Shown piece after piece: positions 27,957-45,432 of a stretch of 64,000 nucleotides of DNA. The notes below the pieces were generated by a model, which was given only the letters and a program-made list of their open reading frames with translations, did no database searches and had not been told where the DNA came from. A program made the translations under genes and the position numbers. The number at the start of each line of letters is the position of its first letter. Position 1 is the first letter of the stretch. The stretch is from Blastocystis sp. Blastoise (lineage: Eukaryota; Sar; Bigyra; Opalinata; Blastocystidae): assembly GCA_039096225.1 (NCBI GenBank), contig JBBPEB010000032.1, positions 352,501 to 416,500 of the forward strand. Reading direction: 5' to 3'.

Positions 27957-30152
27957 ATTTAAACCTTTGTAATAAATAAATAAATTTGAGTAATAATGTA
28001 ATGATAAAAAAATCCACGCTTCTCTATTTGTTTACATGGATGTTTGTGTGGAAATCTCGATTTCGGTCTGGGGTACTCCCACTTATGACCGTGGAGCCGA
28101 AGAGCCTTTGGAATAAGATCGTGATGCGTCATTGAAGACGGGTTATCCTTGTTCTTCAATATCCAATGAAAATCAGTATTGAGCCACTTTAAACTTGGAT
28201 TGATGTCGAGGTCTCAAAAAAGGGGAACTAATTGTCAAAATCAAATGAAATTATTAGCCAATGAAAAACCTTTCTAGAAGTTGAGATGAATTCCCAAAAC
28301 ATGTTTCGTCATCATGAATCAAAAGATTTTTATAATAACTATACTGAAAAATGAATAAAAAGAATTGACACATAGATCATCACCATTATATGTGTCTCGT
28401 TTCAAAAATGAATGAATGGTCCTCATTATTTGTTGTTCTAAAAAAATTTTTTTGTGGCTATAAGTTTGTTTATAACGTCGTTATTTTTTTAACTGAAAGA
28501 AGTATTCCTTTATTACTAAAAGATATTCAAGTTATTTACGTAATAGAGGGGAAACTCCCATGGCAGTCAAAGCATAATACGGAATTATAATATCTTCGCT
28601 GACAACCTAATTATTTTAATAGTATTTGATTCTTATCAAGGCGTAATAAATAAAGGTATAATAGTATCATATTTAGACATCTTGTAAAAATAAAGTTGAG
28701 GATTTTCTTTATATATTTACGGTTGAAGAGATCCATATAAAGGCATTTTTATACTCAAAGTATCATATTATTGCATTCTTTATGTGAATAGACTCATTAA
28801 AATGAAAAAAGAAACAAAAAAGTAAATTTTAATTGTTTTTAGAAACCGTGATTGAATACTTATGTTTAAACATTATGCTTTCGTTAGTTATTTAAGCTTA
28901 AAAACCAGCTCAGACTAGCAAGGGTAAAAGAAAAATCAAAATTTATGTTATTAGAAATATGAATAACTGGGAAATTTGTTTCTCATAGAATACATTTTTT
29001 ATTTATATTAGGTTTAAGATAAATAAAAGTCATAATAAAATCATGAAAAAACAATTAACTAATAATTTGTTACTAAACTATTTTTAGATATTGATGTTCC
29101 ATTATATTGATGCAGATCTAAGTAATTTCATTAAAATTATGTTATCAAAAATGAATTATGTTTTCAAAGATAATTAATTTCGTTTTAAAATAGCTTTTAG
29201 CAGTATTTTTCAAAATTTACTATGTAAAAATGAGCACTTTGTGTCATCATTTAAGTATTATGTTTTAAAAATTCAAAAAATTACCGACTAAGATATGATC
29301 GAAATGCATATAAATGATGTTCTAGACATATATAAACATATATATACTCATATATATACTTATATTCCTAATATATATTTAAAAAGACAAAAAAAAATGT
29401 TAAAGGAGGTTTTTAGTAAAATCTCTTTTGTAAATAAACTTTTGCTTTGTACTAAGATGGTAAATATGATAATATTCATTTAAAATATTTTTTACATTCC
29501 TAGATCCATTGTCAGTAGTTATTTATATGTATATTTCGTTTCTGAAAGAATTATGAACAAATGTGTTTTAACATATTTGAAATATTCATGACCATCTTCA
29601 TATAAAATGAATAACAAAGTGATATAGTTTAGACTGGATAACACATAGTATTCTAGATTTATAATAATTGTTGGGTGATAGAAAAACAATACGTCAGACG
29701 CAAGTTATTATTTTTTTAAATATATGTTCTTTCGTTGCCTAAAGTGAATTATTAAAAAAATTAATGATAGATTATAATAAAAAATGAAATGGCATAAAAA
29801 AAATAATGAGTATTTATTTTATAAAAATTCCTTTATTCCAAAAAGAAACTTTATCGGAAGCATTATGTGTAAAACTGAATTCGAAAATTATAAATCAATA
29901 ATTTCTTAATTATATGAAAAACTTTTCTATAATGTATAAAATGCGTATTTATCGTTATTCGTAATATAGCACATCAAAATTTATACATCTTTAAGTAGAT
30001 AGATGAGATAAAAGTATTATGAATTCTGAAAAAAAAATAAAATTTAGTAAACAAGCAAAATAGAAAAACAAAAACATATACATATATAAACATCGAAAAC
30101 ATATTTTAACACTCTTTTATAATTTAGTTTTAATACTTGTATTTTATAAATT
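27957..30152. other. 2.2-kb gene-free stretch with a GC-rich island at its left end
   Basis: Bases 28020-28165 are far less AT-biased than any other non-coding DNA here and lie directly upstream of the adhesin-like gene. They include GGGGTACTCCCAC and ATCGTGAT (28118-28125). The rest, to 30152, is AT-rich but less repetitive than introns. Short open frames at 28390-28590 and 29295-29483 lack introns or family motifs and are not called. No RNA gene was recognised. Confidence 0.55.
28118..28125. promoter_or_regulatory. ATCGTGAT element upstream of the adhesin-like gene
   Basis: Reverse complement of ATCACGAT, about 165 bases upstream of the minus-strand start codon at 27956. Inside the GC-rich island. 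Confidence 0.35.
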
Positions 30153-30223
30153 TTAATTCTTCCATCTAGAGATAAAAAAGAATAGATATATTAATAAATA
30201 AATAATAAAAAATAAATAAATAA

Positions 30224-30262
<39 letters not shown>

Positions 30263-32060
30263 AACATACATCTTAACGACTCTGTCTTTACCTCCTGAAG
30301 CTACACAAATACCAAAAGGGTTCCAATCTAAAGCATATACTTCATCAGCATGACCAGACAAAGTATACATAGCTTTTTTCTCTTTTACTTTCCATATTTT
30401 TATAGTACTATCTTTAGAAGCAGAAGCTACATAACGAGAATCAGGAGACCAAGCTACTTGATATACTGCACCTACATGACCACTTAATGTACTTACAATC
30501 CTATATATAGAGAATACTATATAGAAAATAGTATATAGAGATTTGAAACATAGTAGTAAATATATAAAATGAAAATTAAAAATAAATATATAAAATGAAA
30601 ATTAAAAATAAATATATAAAATAAAAATGAATATAAATATATAAAAATTAAAAAATTAAAAATAAAAAAAAAAAACAATAATATACACATATACATAAAA
30701 CTATATAAATAATACATTAATAATAATTATCACTAAAAAATATACTTTCCAGTAATAGCATCCCAAATTTTAACTTTTTTATCAAAAGATGCAGAAGCAA
30801 TATAACGAGAATCCGGACTAAATGCAATATGATTGACTAATTGTTGATGACCAACCAATCGGAATAAAGGTGTTTTAGAAGTTAGTGGCGTCCAAACAAA
30901 CATAGTAAAATCATCACTACAAGAAACTAATTTCTCTTCTCCTTCTAACTTCTTCTTTGCATATTTCTCACAAGCATTCTTATACATATCTTCTTCATTC
31001 TTAAACGATTGATGTTCAAAATCAAAACCTCCACTTCTTAATGTATATTCATTTGAAAGAGATAAACTATTAATACGATGTCCATGTCCTATTAAAGTTC
31101 TTATTAACTTACCATTATTCTTCTTTTGATGTATATCCATATTCCATACTCTTATAATACGATCTCTACCTGCTGTATATATCATACCTTCACCACTCCA
31201 TTTTACACATTCAATACTATCACTATGACCACTTATTGTTAGTTCTTTTAGCCCAGTACGTACATTCCAAACGATTACAGTACCATCTTTACTACTACTA
31301 GCAACACGTTCACAACTTTTATTTAAATGTAAAGGTTCCCAACATAAAGAAGTAATATATAATCGATGACCACGAAGGGTTTGTATTAATTTACCTGTTT
31401 GAGGATCCCATATCATAACGATACCACTCTTATCTCCTGAAGCATAATAATGACCGTTAGGACTCCATGCTGTACAAAGAACGTGATTTCTATAGGATAT
31501 AGAGATAATAGAATTATATAGTGTAACAGAATGGAGTAGAATTGATAGAATAGAAAAATTGAATTATAAACTAATAAAGAAAAATGTGAAAAAAAAATGA
31601 GAAATAAAAATATGTATATAATTTTTAATGAACCATTCTTTAGATTAATAATAATAATATAATAATAATAATAAACATAATAACAATAATAAACATAATA
31701 ATAACAATAAACATAATAACAATAACTTAATAACAATAAACATAATAACAATAATAAACATAATAATAACAATAAACATAATAACAATAATAAACATAAT
31801 ATCAATAATAAACATAATAATAAACATAATAATATACTTATGGCCAACACAGGTCGTAATAGGAGTACAAGTATTAATATCCCAGAAACGAACTGTCTTA
31901 TCACCACCCCCTGTTCCTAAGACTTGACCATCAGGACTAAATTGAACATGTAAAATAGCTTCTGTATGACCAGGAATATTATTTGAACAACGTGTCACAG
32001 GATTTACACGGAAAATAGATAATGGCACATAACAAATACTTATACTTGTTTCGGTAGATA

Positions 32061-32096
<36 letters not shown>

Positions 32097-32521
32097 AACA
32101 TTACAATATAAATATGAAACAAAAATTTATTTTAAAATAATAATAATGTATATGATCTTAAAAATTACTTCATCTTTAATAGCACCTTCTAAATTCTCAG
32201 TAACTTCTGTATTACCAACATAAAAAGCATAAGGAGTAGGTTCTTCCTCAGTTCCTAAAAGTTGATTCAAGACATCCTCAAGACTTGATGGGTCGTAATC
32301 CATAGGTAAATCAATTTTATCAGATAATTTTCCCTATAAAGGTTACAAAATGATAAATAAATAGTTTAGAGAAATAAAAACTAATATACATACATCTGCA
32401 GATACGAATTGAACGATAACAGTTGAAGCTACTTTTTGTTCATCTTCATCATCAGTCTAAAATAACTTAAATTTGATTTTATTTATAAACTTACTTTACG
32501 TCTTTTACTTTCAGGTTCCAT
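30153..32521 (-). CDS. NLE1: Notchless/Rsa4 WD40 ribosome-assembly factor
   Basis: Docks on pre-60S particles and is pulled by the MIDAS domain of Rea1/Midasin during 60S maturation. Exons 32495-32521, 32394-32456, 32169-32333, 31838-32064, 30746-31489, 30270-30500 and 30153-30165 give 489 residues. The N-terminal ubiquitin-like NLE domain (VIVQFVSADGKLSDKIDLP...AFYVGNTEV) with ETSISICYVP is followed by IFRVNPVTRCSNNIPGHTEA, the diagnostic link to the propeller. Eight WD repeats follow (TVRFWDINT, IVMIWDPQT, TVIVWNVRT, IIRVWNMD, FTMFVWTP, KVKIWDAIT, TIKIWKVK, RVVKIWKN). The final exon is 13 bases and supplies the last WD strand and stop. Divergent from Sas10/Utp3, another nucleolar factor, with 208 bases between starts. 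Confidence 0.93.
30190..30265. repeat. (AAAT)n tetranucleotide repeat in an intron
   Basis: AAAT units with occasional shortened copies fill the intron before the 13-base last exon of the Nle1 gene. Confidence 0.9.
31655..31832. repeat. AACATAATAACAATAAT tandem repeat in an intron
   Basis: Irregular array of AACATAAT and AACAATAAT units in an Nle1 intron. Confidence 0.85.
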
Positions 32522-32729
32522 TTTATACTATTCCTTTTCGAATTAATTAATAAAGATGAAAGAAATAAATTGAAAAAGACAATATGTAGAGTCCCATCAA
32601 AATATCTATAAAAATAGACATTTCATTCAAATAACCACGGAAGAACGCTATTTTGGTGTATTTGTGGTGGTTTTCAACACTTTTTCTTTCGAGGTTGTGA
32701 ATACCTTTTATTTCTGTCAATTAATCACC

Positions 32730-35738
<3,009 letters not shown>

Positions 35739-36339
35739 TGATAGTCTATATTACATGCTTCATATAAAATATATCTTGATTTGTAACGTATTATTTTATC
35801 TATTTTAATTATTCTTGTGTTTGTCTCTTTGTTTCTATGCCATTTTCTTTACTGTTTATATATATTAGATACTTTTTGTTTTTATTCTTTTTTCTTGTTC
35901 ACTTTATTTCTTTTTTTATTTTACTATTTAACTTACAATTTTGGATATTTATCTTCTATTGTATATATATATTTTATGTTTTTAATTTTCTTTATGTTGA
36001 TCGTATTGTCATTCCTATTTTGTTTATTATAATTATTAAATAAAAATGTGACTTTTCTCATTGACGAAATTGCTTAAAATTTATTTAAAAAAATAAAATA
36101 TATTTTGTAAAAAAAATTTATGAATAATTATATATTAACATATGTAAAAATAAATAAAAAGTCAAATAAATAAAATCTCTTTTATTTCTTATAAATTAAA
36201 AAATATATTATAATATGAAATATAAGGATTAATAATGTTGTTCATCAATAACATGAAAAGTTAATGAATAAATATATATATATATAAACTATAAATATAA
36301 TAAAATATAAAGAATTAGATAATATATAATTGAAAAGTT
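35739..36339. other. Intergenic DNA between convergent Sas10/Utp3 and La-motif genes
   Basis: AT-rich 3' flanks of two convergent genes; T-rich on the left, A-rich on the right, as expected for two terminator regions. Nothing else seen. Confidence 0.6.
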
Positions 36340-37902
36340 TTAATAATTATTTCTATATCCTGAATTATAATTTTTATTATTAGTACTATTTCCACGGTAA
36401 TTACTTGGTTGATAAGGTTGATTGCTATAGTCGTTATTATAAGGTTTATAGTTATTATTATTATTATTATATGTATTATTAGAATAACTTTGAGAATGAG
36501 TAGAAGAATGAGAATTATTATTATTATTCATAGAATTACTGGGATAAGAAGAAGAAGACGAAGAAGGATAAGAATTAGTATTATTATATGCTTTTGACGA
36601 GGAAGAAGGATAAGAAGAAGAATTAGAATTATATTTAGTAGCATTTGAAGGATAAGAAGAACTCGTTTGAGTATAATTATTCTTATTATATGAAGAAGAA
36701 GAAGGATAAGAAGAAGAAGAATTTGTTTGAGGATAGTTATTACTATTAGTATTAGTATTATAGTTAGTATTAGGGTAAGAGTCTACAGCATTAGCGGGAG
36801 AATAATTGGCGGTAGAGGGATAAGAAGATCCAGGATAAGAAGATCCAGGATAGGTAGTGTTTTTAGATACAGTAGAAGATTGTTTATATGTATTAGGAAG
36901 AGGGAGAGAGAGTGGAGGAGGAGGAGGAGGAATATTAAATGATTTATAAGAATTACTATTACTTGTATTTATACTATTATTATTATTAGATGTATTATTA
37001 TCATATGTATATGAATGTGAATAATTTATAGTTGCAGTTGTATTATTATTATTAGAAGAAGAAGGAACATATGAATTTGAATAATTATTTGATTTTGAAG
37101 AATAATAATCGTTAGAATAGGAGGGACGAATGGGACGGGAATCAGTAGAGGGTGTAGAATCGCGGGAATAATGACGACTCTTATCATATTTGGTAGTAGA
37201 GGGATAGGAATAATCTTTAGTAGTAGAAGAGGTTGCAGACATATTATAATCTTTTGAATAAGAATCTACTTTTTCTCGTGAATAATTGGTATTTTTAGTA
37301 TCATAATAATTATCATAATCTTTTCTTTTTGGTTTATAACTATTTGAATACATACTTTTATCGTTATTATTACTATCAATAGAACGTTTATTATCTCCAT
37401 AAGAATGATTTGAGGGATCTGTTGAATCATATTTAGAGGGATAGTGAGTATTTCTAGATCCAGGATAACGTGTAGAAGGAATATCACTTGATGAATCATA
37501 ATATTTCTCTGTATATTTCTCATTATAATTATTAGTTGAAGGTCTTTCAGAATATTGATTATTATAATACTTTGATTTATCAGTATATCCTTCTGAATAA
37601 TAAGATTGATTGGAGGTATTGTTATAATTATTCTTATCATTAGGTTTAGAATAAGTATCTTTATAATTATCAGAGAATTTTGAATTATAATTATCATTAT
37701 GTTTATCACTATATTTATTACTATATTTATCATTATGTTTGTTACTACTATAATTATCATTATAATTATCATTAAACTTTCTATTCGACTTATAATTATC
37801 ATTATAATTATCTCTCTTTCCTTCTTTATATCTATTATCATAAGAACGAGAATAATCGCGGGAATCAGGCTTTTCAGAAGACATTAATGCTATGAGGGAA
37901 GA

Positions 37903-37972
<70 letters not shown>

Positions 37973-37978
37973 GTAATG

Positions 37979-38021
<43 letters not shown>

Positions 38022-39688
38022 AGTAGCAGTAAGAGGAGAAGCGAGAGGAATATTATTTGTATTTCGATACTCTTTACACCGTTTTGTATAATCCACTTTC
38101 AAATTCTCATCCTCAAACTTATATCCTGATAAATATTTTACCTATATATATATATTATTATTATTATTATATGTATATAAAATAATAAATATAAAAAAAA
38201 TAAATATAAAAATAATAATAAATATAAAAATAATAATAAATATAAAAATAATAATAAATATAAAAATAATAATAAATATAAAAATAATAATAAATATAAA
38301 AAAAATAAATATAAAGATAATAATAAATATAAAAAAAATAAATATAAAGATAATAATAAATATAAAGATAATAATAAATATAAAAATAATAATAATTATT
38401 AAGATAATTAAATATAAAAAATATATAATAATAAAAATAATAATAAATATAATAAGTATATATATATATATACAGCATTATCAGCAGATGATTGAAGAAG
38501 ATAGTTAACAAAACACCACGAGTGACCTTGAGCGACTTCAGGATAAAACAATCTCATACTATTAATAGACCCTTGTTGAAGGAAGAGAGTAAATATACCA
38601 TAATAATCAGGCTTAGACTTTAAGTTACTATATATATATATATAGGTATATAGTATAATAAACAGAATAAATAATAATATAATAAATGATAATAATAAAC
38701 ATAATAAACATAATAAATACAATAAATATATCCAATAATAAAAAAAATCATAATGAATAGAATAAACATACCCAACAAAAACTTCACTTCCTTGTTGCGC
38801 GTCACTGGGGTCTGCATAACGGTAAACAATTAAACGTTTTCCAAATAGAGAGATTCCCATGAATAATTGAATAACATAAGGAGGTGATTCTGGTCCAGTA
38901 AATTGAACATAAGCAATTCCTTTAGAAAGACCATTACTATCAGTAGCCATAAATAATCGTTTTACTGGTCCTCCTTGACTCATCAATTCATGTAATAATT
39001 TACTAGTCACTTTCGAATCTAAATTATCTACAATAACAGTAGTCTCAGGATCTTTTGGAATTAAGGAATAATCTTCGTAGGATTTTATTCGATGAACAGA
39101 ATATGAATCTCCAGAAACAACCAATAATTGAGATTTCTAGAGAAAAGAAAAAGTTTTTTAAAAATGATGATACTTATTCTAATAAAAAAAATATTCTTTT
39201 TGATTCATAATTCATACTTTAACAGCTGTGTAAAGAACATTTGAATACTCTGTTTCTGGTATAGACGTTTCTTTGAAAATATCCTATAAAAATATATATA
39301 TATATAAAAAAAAAAAAAATTAATTTAGTGTTGAAATGAAAAATATAAGGTATAAACGTTTCATAATTATACTAACTATATATATTGATATATAAAATAT
39401 AAATACTCTGACTTTAGGAAAAGACACAAACACAGAAAAGGGAATATCTCCATTTACATCCATTTTTTGTTTAAGGAATTTGTCCTTAGATAAATTCTCA
39501 TCACCAAAGTAGTATTCCAATTGTTTACGTAACTTGTCAAGTAATTCTTCAGGATAACTACTTATCTTTGTCTGAGATAGTGTAGCGTTTTCTAATAGAG
39601 CTGGATCAAGTTCTAGCTCATTTTTCTTTTCAGTTTCCTCCACTTCAGGTATCGTGTTAGCAATTTCTTCCTCAGGAGTTGTTTCCAT
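36340..39688 (-). CDS. La-motif RNA-binding protein with two RRMs and a Ser/Tyr/Asn-rich tail (LARP-like)
   Basis: La-module proteins bind RNA 3' ends or structured RNAs. Exons 39407-39688, 39218-39283, 38772-39136, 38474-38627, 38021-38141 and 36340-37889 give 845 residues. The La motif (about 45-116) reads LDKLRKQLEYYFGDENLSKD then KFLKQKMDVNGDIPFSVFVS, with FPKVRDIF and VLYTAVKKSQLL. RRM1 (about 140-220) has TTVIVDNLDS and GIAYVQFTG. RRM2 (about 235-305) has SEVFVGNL and GHSWCFVNY. The last exon encodes about 515 disordered residues, almost all S, N, Y, K and D with SYPSSS/SYPGSS repeats and one proline run. This architecture does not match genuine La exactly, so the LARP class is left open. 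The tail carries many charged/tyrosine motifs suited to condensation. Confidence 0.85.
37905..37971. repeat. (AAT)n microsatellite in an intron
   Basis: Pure trinucleotide run in the intron before the last exon of the La-motif gene, next to a TA run at 37983-38018. Confidence 0.95.
38165..38400. repeat. Tandem repeat of AATATAAAAATAATAATA units in an intron
   Basis: About a dozen copies of an 18-base AT unit, some with AAAAAAAT or AAAGATAAT variants, in a La-motif gene intron. Confidence 0.88.
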
Positions 39689-39988
39689 TTTTGATTACCT
39701 TTAAATAATTAATTTAAAAACAAGTGATAATTCATACAGAACAAATTTCTAATAGTTCAATCAATAAATCAAAAAATATTAAATGTTTATTTCAAAAAAA
39801 AAAACGTTTTTGAAAAATACTAAAATTATCTCTAGTTTTAATGAAATAATCGTTGTTTTAATATTTTTTTTTATAATTGCTTTCTCACGAAGTGCAGTTG
39901 TTTAAAGAGTTGTATATATATCATTTATATATAGTTCAAAGTAAAATGTATATACATATATTTTATAGAAAATTTAAAGGACATGATA
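39689..39988. other. Shared promoter region of the La-motif gene and the ER thioredoxin gene
   Basis: 300 bases between divergent start codons. Contains poly-T tracts and CTCACGAAGTGCAG near 39884-39897, a partial match to the ATCACGA element about 100 bases before the plus-strand gene. Confidence 0.5.
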
Positions 39989-42940
<2,952 letters not shown>

Positions 42941-43380
42941 TTCTAAAAGCAACTCTATTTTTTCAATATTATCTTTTTTTTCGATATTTATTTTATTATT
43001 TATTTCTTCATTACTATTATTTGAAGTCATTAAAAAGAATTATTTCTGAACCATATATGTATATTATATTAACTCCTTTTAAATATATGAAGACATTCAA
43101 TTAAATCACAGACTATATACTTTTTCATACTTATAAAAAAATTCAAATAGTTTATTGTTATCATTATTTATATAATTAATAATTATATTATTAAAAAAAC
43201 ACAATAAGTAAATAGAACAAAACAAATATATATATATATAGAATAAGTCTGAAGAACAAAATGTATATATAGAGTATGAATAATAAATGAAAAACAAGGA
43301 GTATCTATATATAAAAGATATTATATACTTTAAATAATAATAAATAATACATATATATAAATGAATAGAATATAAAAGAA
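42941..43380. other. Intergenic DNA between convergent thioredoxin-domain genes
   Basis: 3' flanks of two convergent genes, AT-rich, no further feature seen. Confidence 0.6.
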
Positions 43381-44263
43381 TTAGATTCTTCTTAAAGATT
43401 TCACTTTTTGTCTAGTTACATTTAATAAAGGTGATTGTTCAATTTCCAAATTTAATGGTTCTGAATCATCAATAGTAGAGACAGCAGTATATTTTATACG
43501 TTTACAATTAGTAATTGCATAGAAAATGCATGTGACAATAATGATAAAGAATACAATAACATGAACAGGGCTTACTTTATTTGCTATTTGATGGCCTAAT
43601 AAAGTAGTATACGTTGTTAAATGATTCGTTTGAGCATGAACAAATCGGGTCAAATCACTAGAATCATAGTATAATATAATAAATATAATAATAAATATTA
43701 GTATAATAATCATTATTATAATTATTATTATAAATATAATAAACAATAATAATAAATATAAGTTTAAAATAAAAAATAGAGTATAACTCCTTACAACTAC
43801 ATAAATAAATTTTGAAAAACAATAAATAAATTATAAAAAACAATAAGTAAATATAAAAATATAAAAAAATATATATACCTTGCTGTTTCAAAATCACTAC
43901 AGTCTAAAACAGTACTATTTTGGAAAATGATGAGATAAGTAGGATATTTTGTAACATTGAATGATCTACAGATAGAAACCAAAGGAGCACAATTGATTCG
44001 TACACCAATTCTATGATTTTTCATTGTATCCATTTTCTTCATTGCTTCTTCAAAAACAGGATGCTTCTTTTCACAATCTGCACAAAAATCAGTATAGAAT
44101 TCTCCAACAATAGCTGTTCTTGATGTTACCAAACTGTTCAGTTGTTCAGCTTCAGTGATTGTGATGACATCACCATGAACAACCTATTTTTTTATTTAGA
44201 AGACATAAATCAATATAATACAGTAAATAAAAATAATGTAAAAATGACGTAAATAAGTCTCAT
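43381..44263 (-). CDS. Membrane-anchored thioredoxin-domain protein (TMX-like)
   Basis: Predicted ER membrane oxidoreductase. Exons 44222-44263, 43879-44183 and 43381-43657 give 207 residues. Signal peptide MRLIYVIFTLFLFT resembles that of the neighbouring PDI-like protein. The thioredoxin domain has IVGEFYTDFCADCEKKHPVF with the CxxC centre CADC. It continues RINCAPLVSICRSFNVTKYP, which contains the cis-proline region. A TM helix (VHVIVFFIIIVTCIFYAI, about 145-165) is followed by a cytosolic tail of about 40 residues ending SLRRI. The start was chosen because this ATG gives a signal peptide and phase-0 joining. The hydrophobic stretch further upstream near 44390 has no ATG. One domain only, so shorter than PDI. 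Confidence 0.8.
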
Positions 44264-44612
44264 TTGGCAAAAACAATAATAAAATAAGCTTCTAAAATAT
44301 CTAGTTCTTTTTTCTGTAAACCAAAAGCAGTATACAAAATCGAAAAAATAGTGAAGAAAAGATACAGAATCGTGAGAAACTAAATGTTTTTATGTATTTT
44401 CAGCTCTATATCTGAATATAGTGTTTTATGCTGAAAATACAAGGGAGTCAGTTTTTTATGAAGTTTTTCATTATTTGCGAATCATTAGGAAAACACACGG
44501 TATTTACTGAATAGAATCGTGGTTTTCATTATTCGAGTAAGACAATATATCATAACAAAAGATGTTTCTTTTACTAATTTATAAAAAAAATTACAAAAAG
44601 GAATAAACTATT
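44264..44612. other. Divergent promoter region with two AATCGTG elements
   Basis: AATCGTGA at 44368-44375 lies about 105 bases before the TMX-like start (minus). GAATCGTGG at 44514-44522 lies 91 bases before the VPS9-like start (plus). Two copies in one bidirectional spacer, one per gene, support a regulatory role for the word. Confidence 0.45.
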
Positions 44613-45366
44613 ATGTGTGATAATTGGGATAAATATTGCTTACCATCAGATGCTGATGTGGATCTGATTAATCATAATTATAATTTAATTAAACAAAGCT
44701 TTAGTAACGGATTAAAAGAAATTAACTATGAAACTAGTGATAATCTTAAAAGAAAAGTTGATGAAAAGAAACCAGTTCAATCAATGAAATCCACCATGAG
44801 TTTATTCGGAAAGAGAAAGGATGAATTTGTGTATGTTTAGCTATGTTAGTTAATTCATTCTTAGTTTTGTTTTCTTCTTATTTGAGGTATTGTATTAATT
44901 ATTATATTATATAGTGTTCCAGAACATCCTATTGAGAGTCCTATTGATGATTGGACATTTATATTCAAATATAGACTTTATCAGAGTCTTGATCTTTATT
45001 TACAACAAAGTCAACAAACGAATCCATCAGATACTGGAGTTAACTATCGAGTTAAAGTTTTCAAAGATGAAATATCTATGAATATTTCTGTATTTATATA
45101 TTGTTAATTTATTGCTATATTTATATAAATGATTAAAAATAAAAAATATATTTATTTATATATATATTTATATATATATAGGATGTAAAAGATAATTATA
45201 ATACTCAAACTGAAGAAATAATAAAGAAGATTATGACTTGGAGAAATGATAAGAAGAATAAAGTAATACATAATACAGAAAATCCCAAACAATTATGGTC
45301 ATCTCTTATTAATATTATTCAAATTAATGAAGTATATATTAGTATTTATTATTTGTTATTATTATG

Positions 45367-45432
<66 letters not shown>

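Noticed and set aside
27959-28159. Minus-strand open frame beginning MKNKDNPSSMTHHDL in the GC-rich island
   Set aside because: Single short frame without introns, running into the promoter of the adhesin-like gene; no family recognised. Kept only as a compositional anomaly.
28390-29483. Short open frames starting MCLVSKMNEWSSLF and MIEMHINDVLDIY
   Set aside because: No intron boundaries, no homology and weak exon-like composition; probably chance.
44280-44410. Hydrophobic minus-strand stretch near 44390 as the signal peptide of the TMX-like protein
   Set aside because: No ATG in frame and no matching splice phase. The ATG at 44261-44263 gives a better signal peptide and phase.
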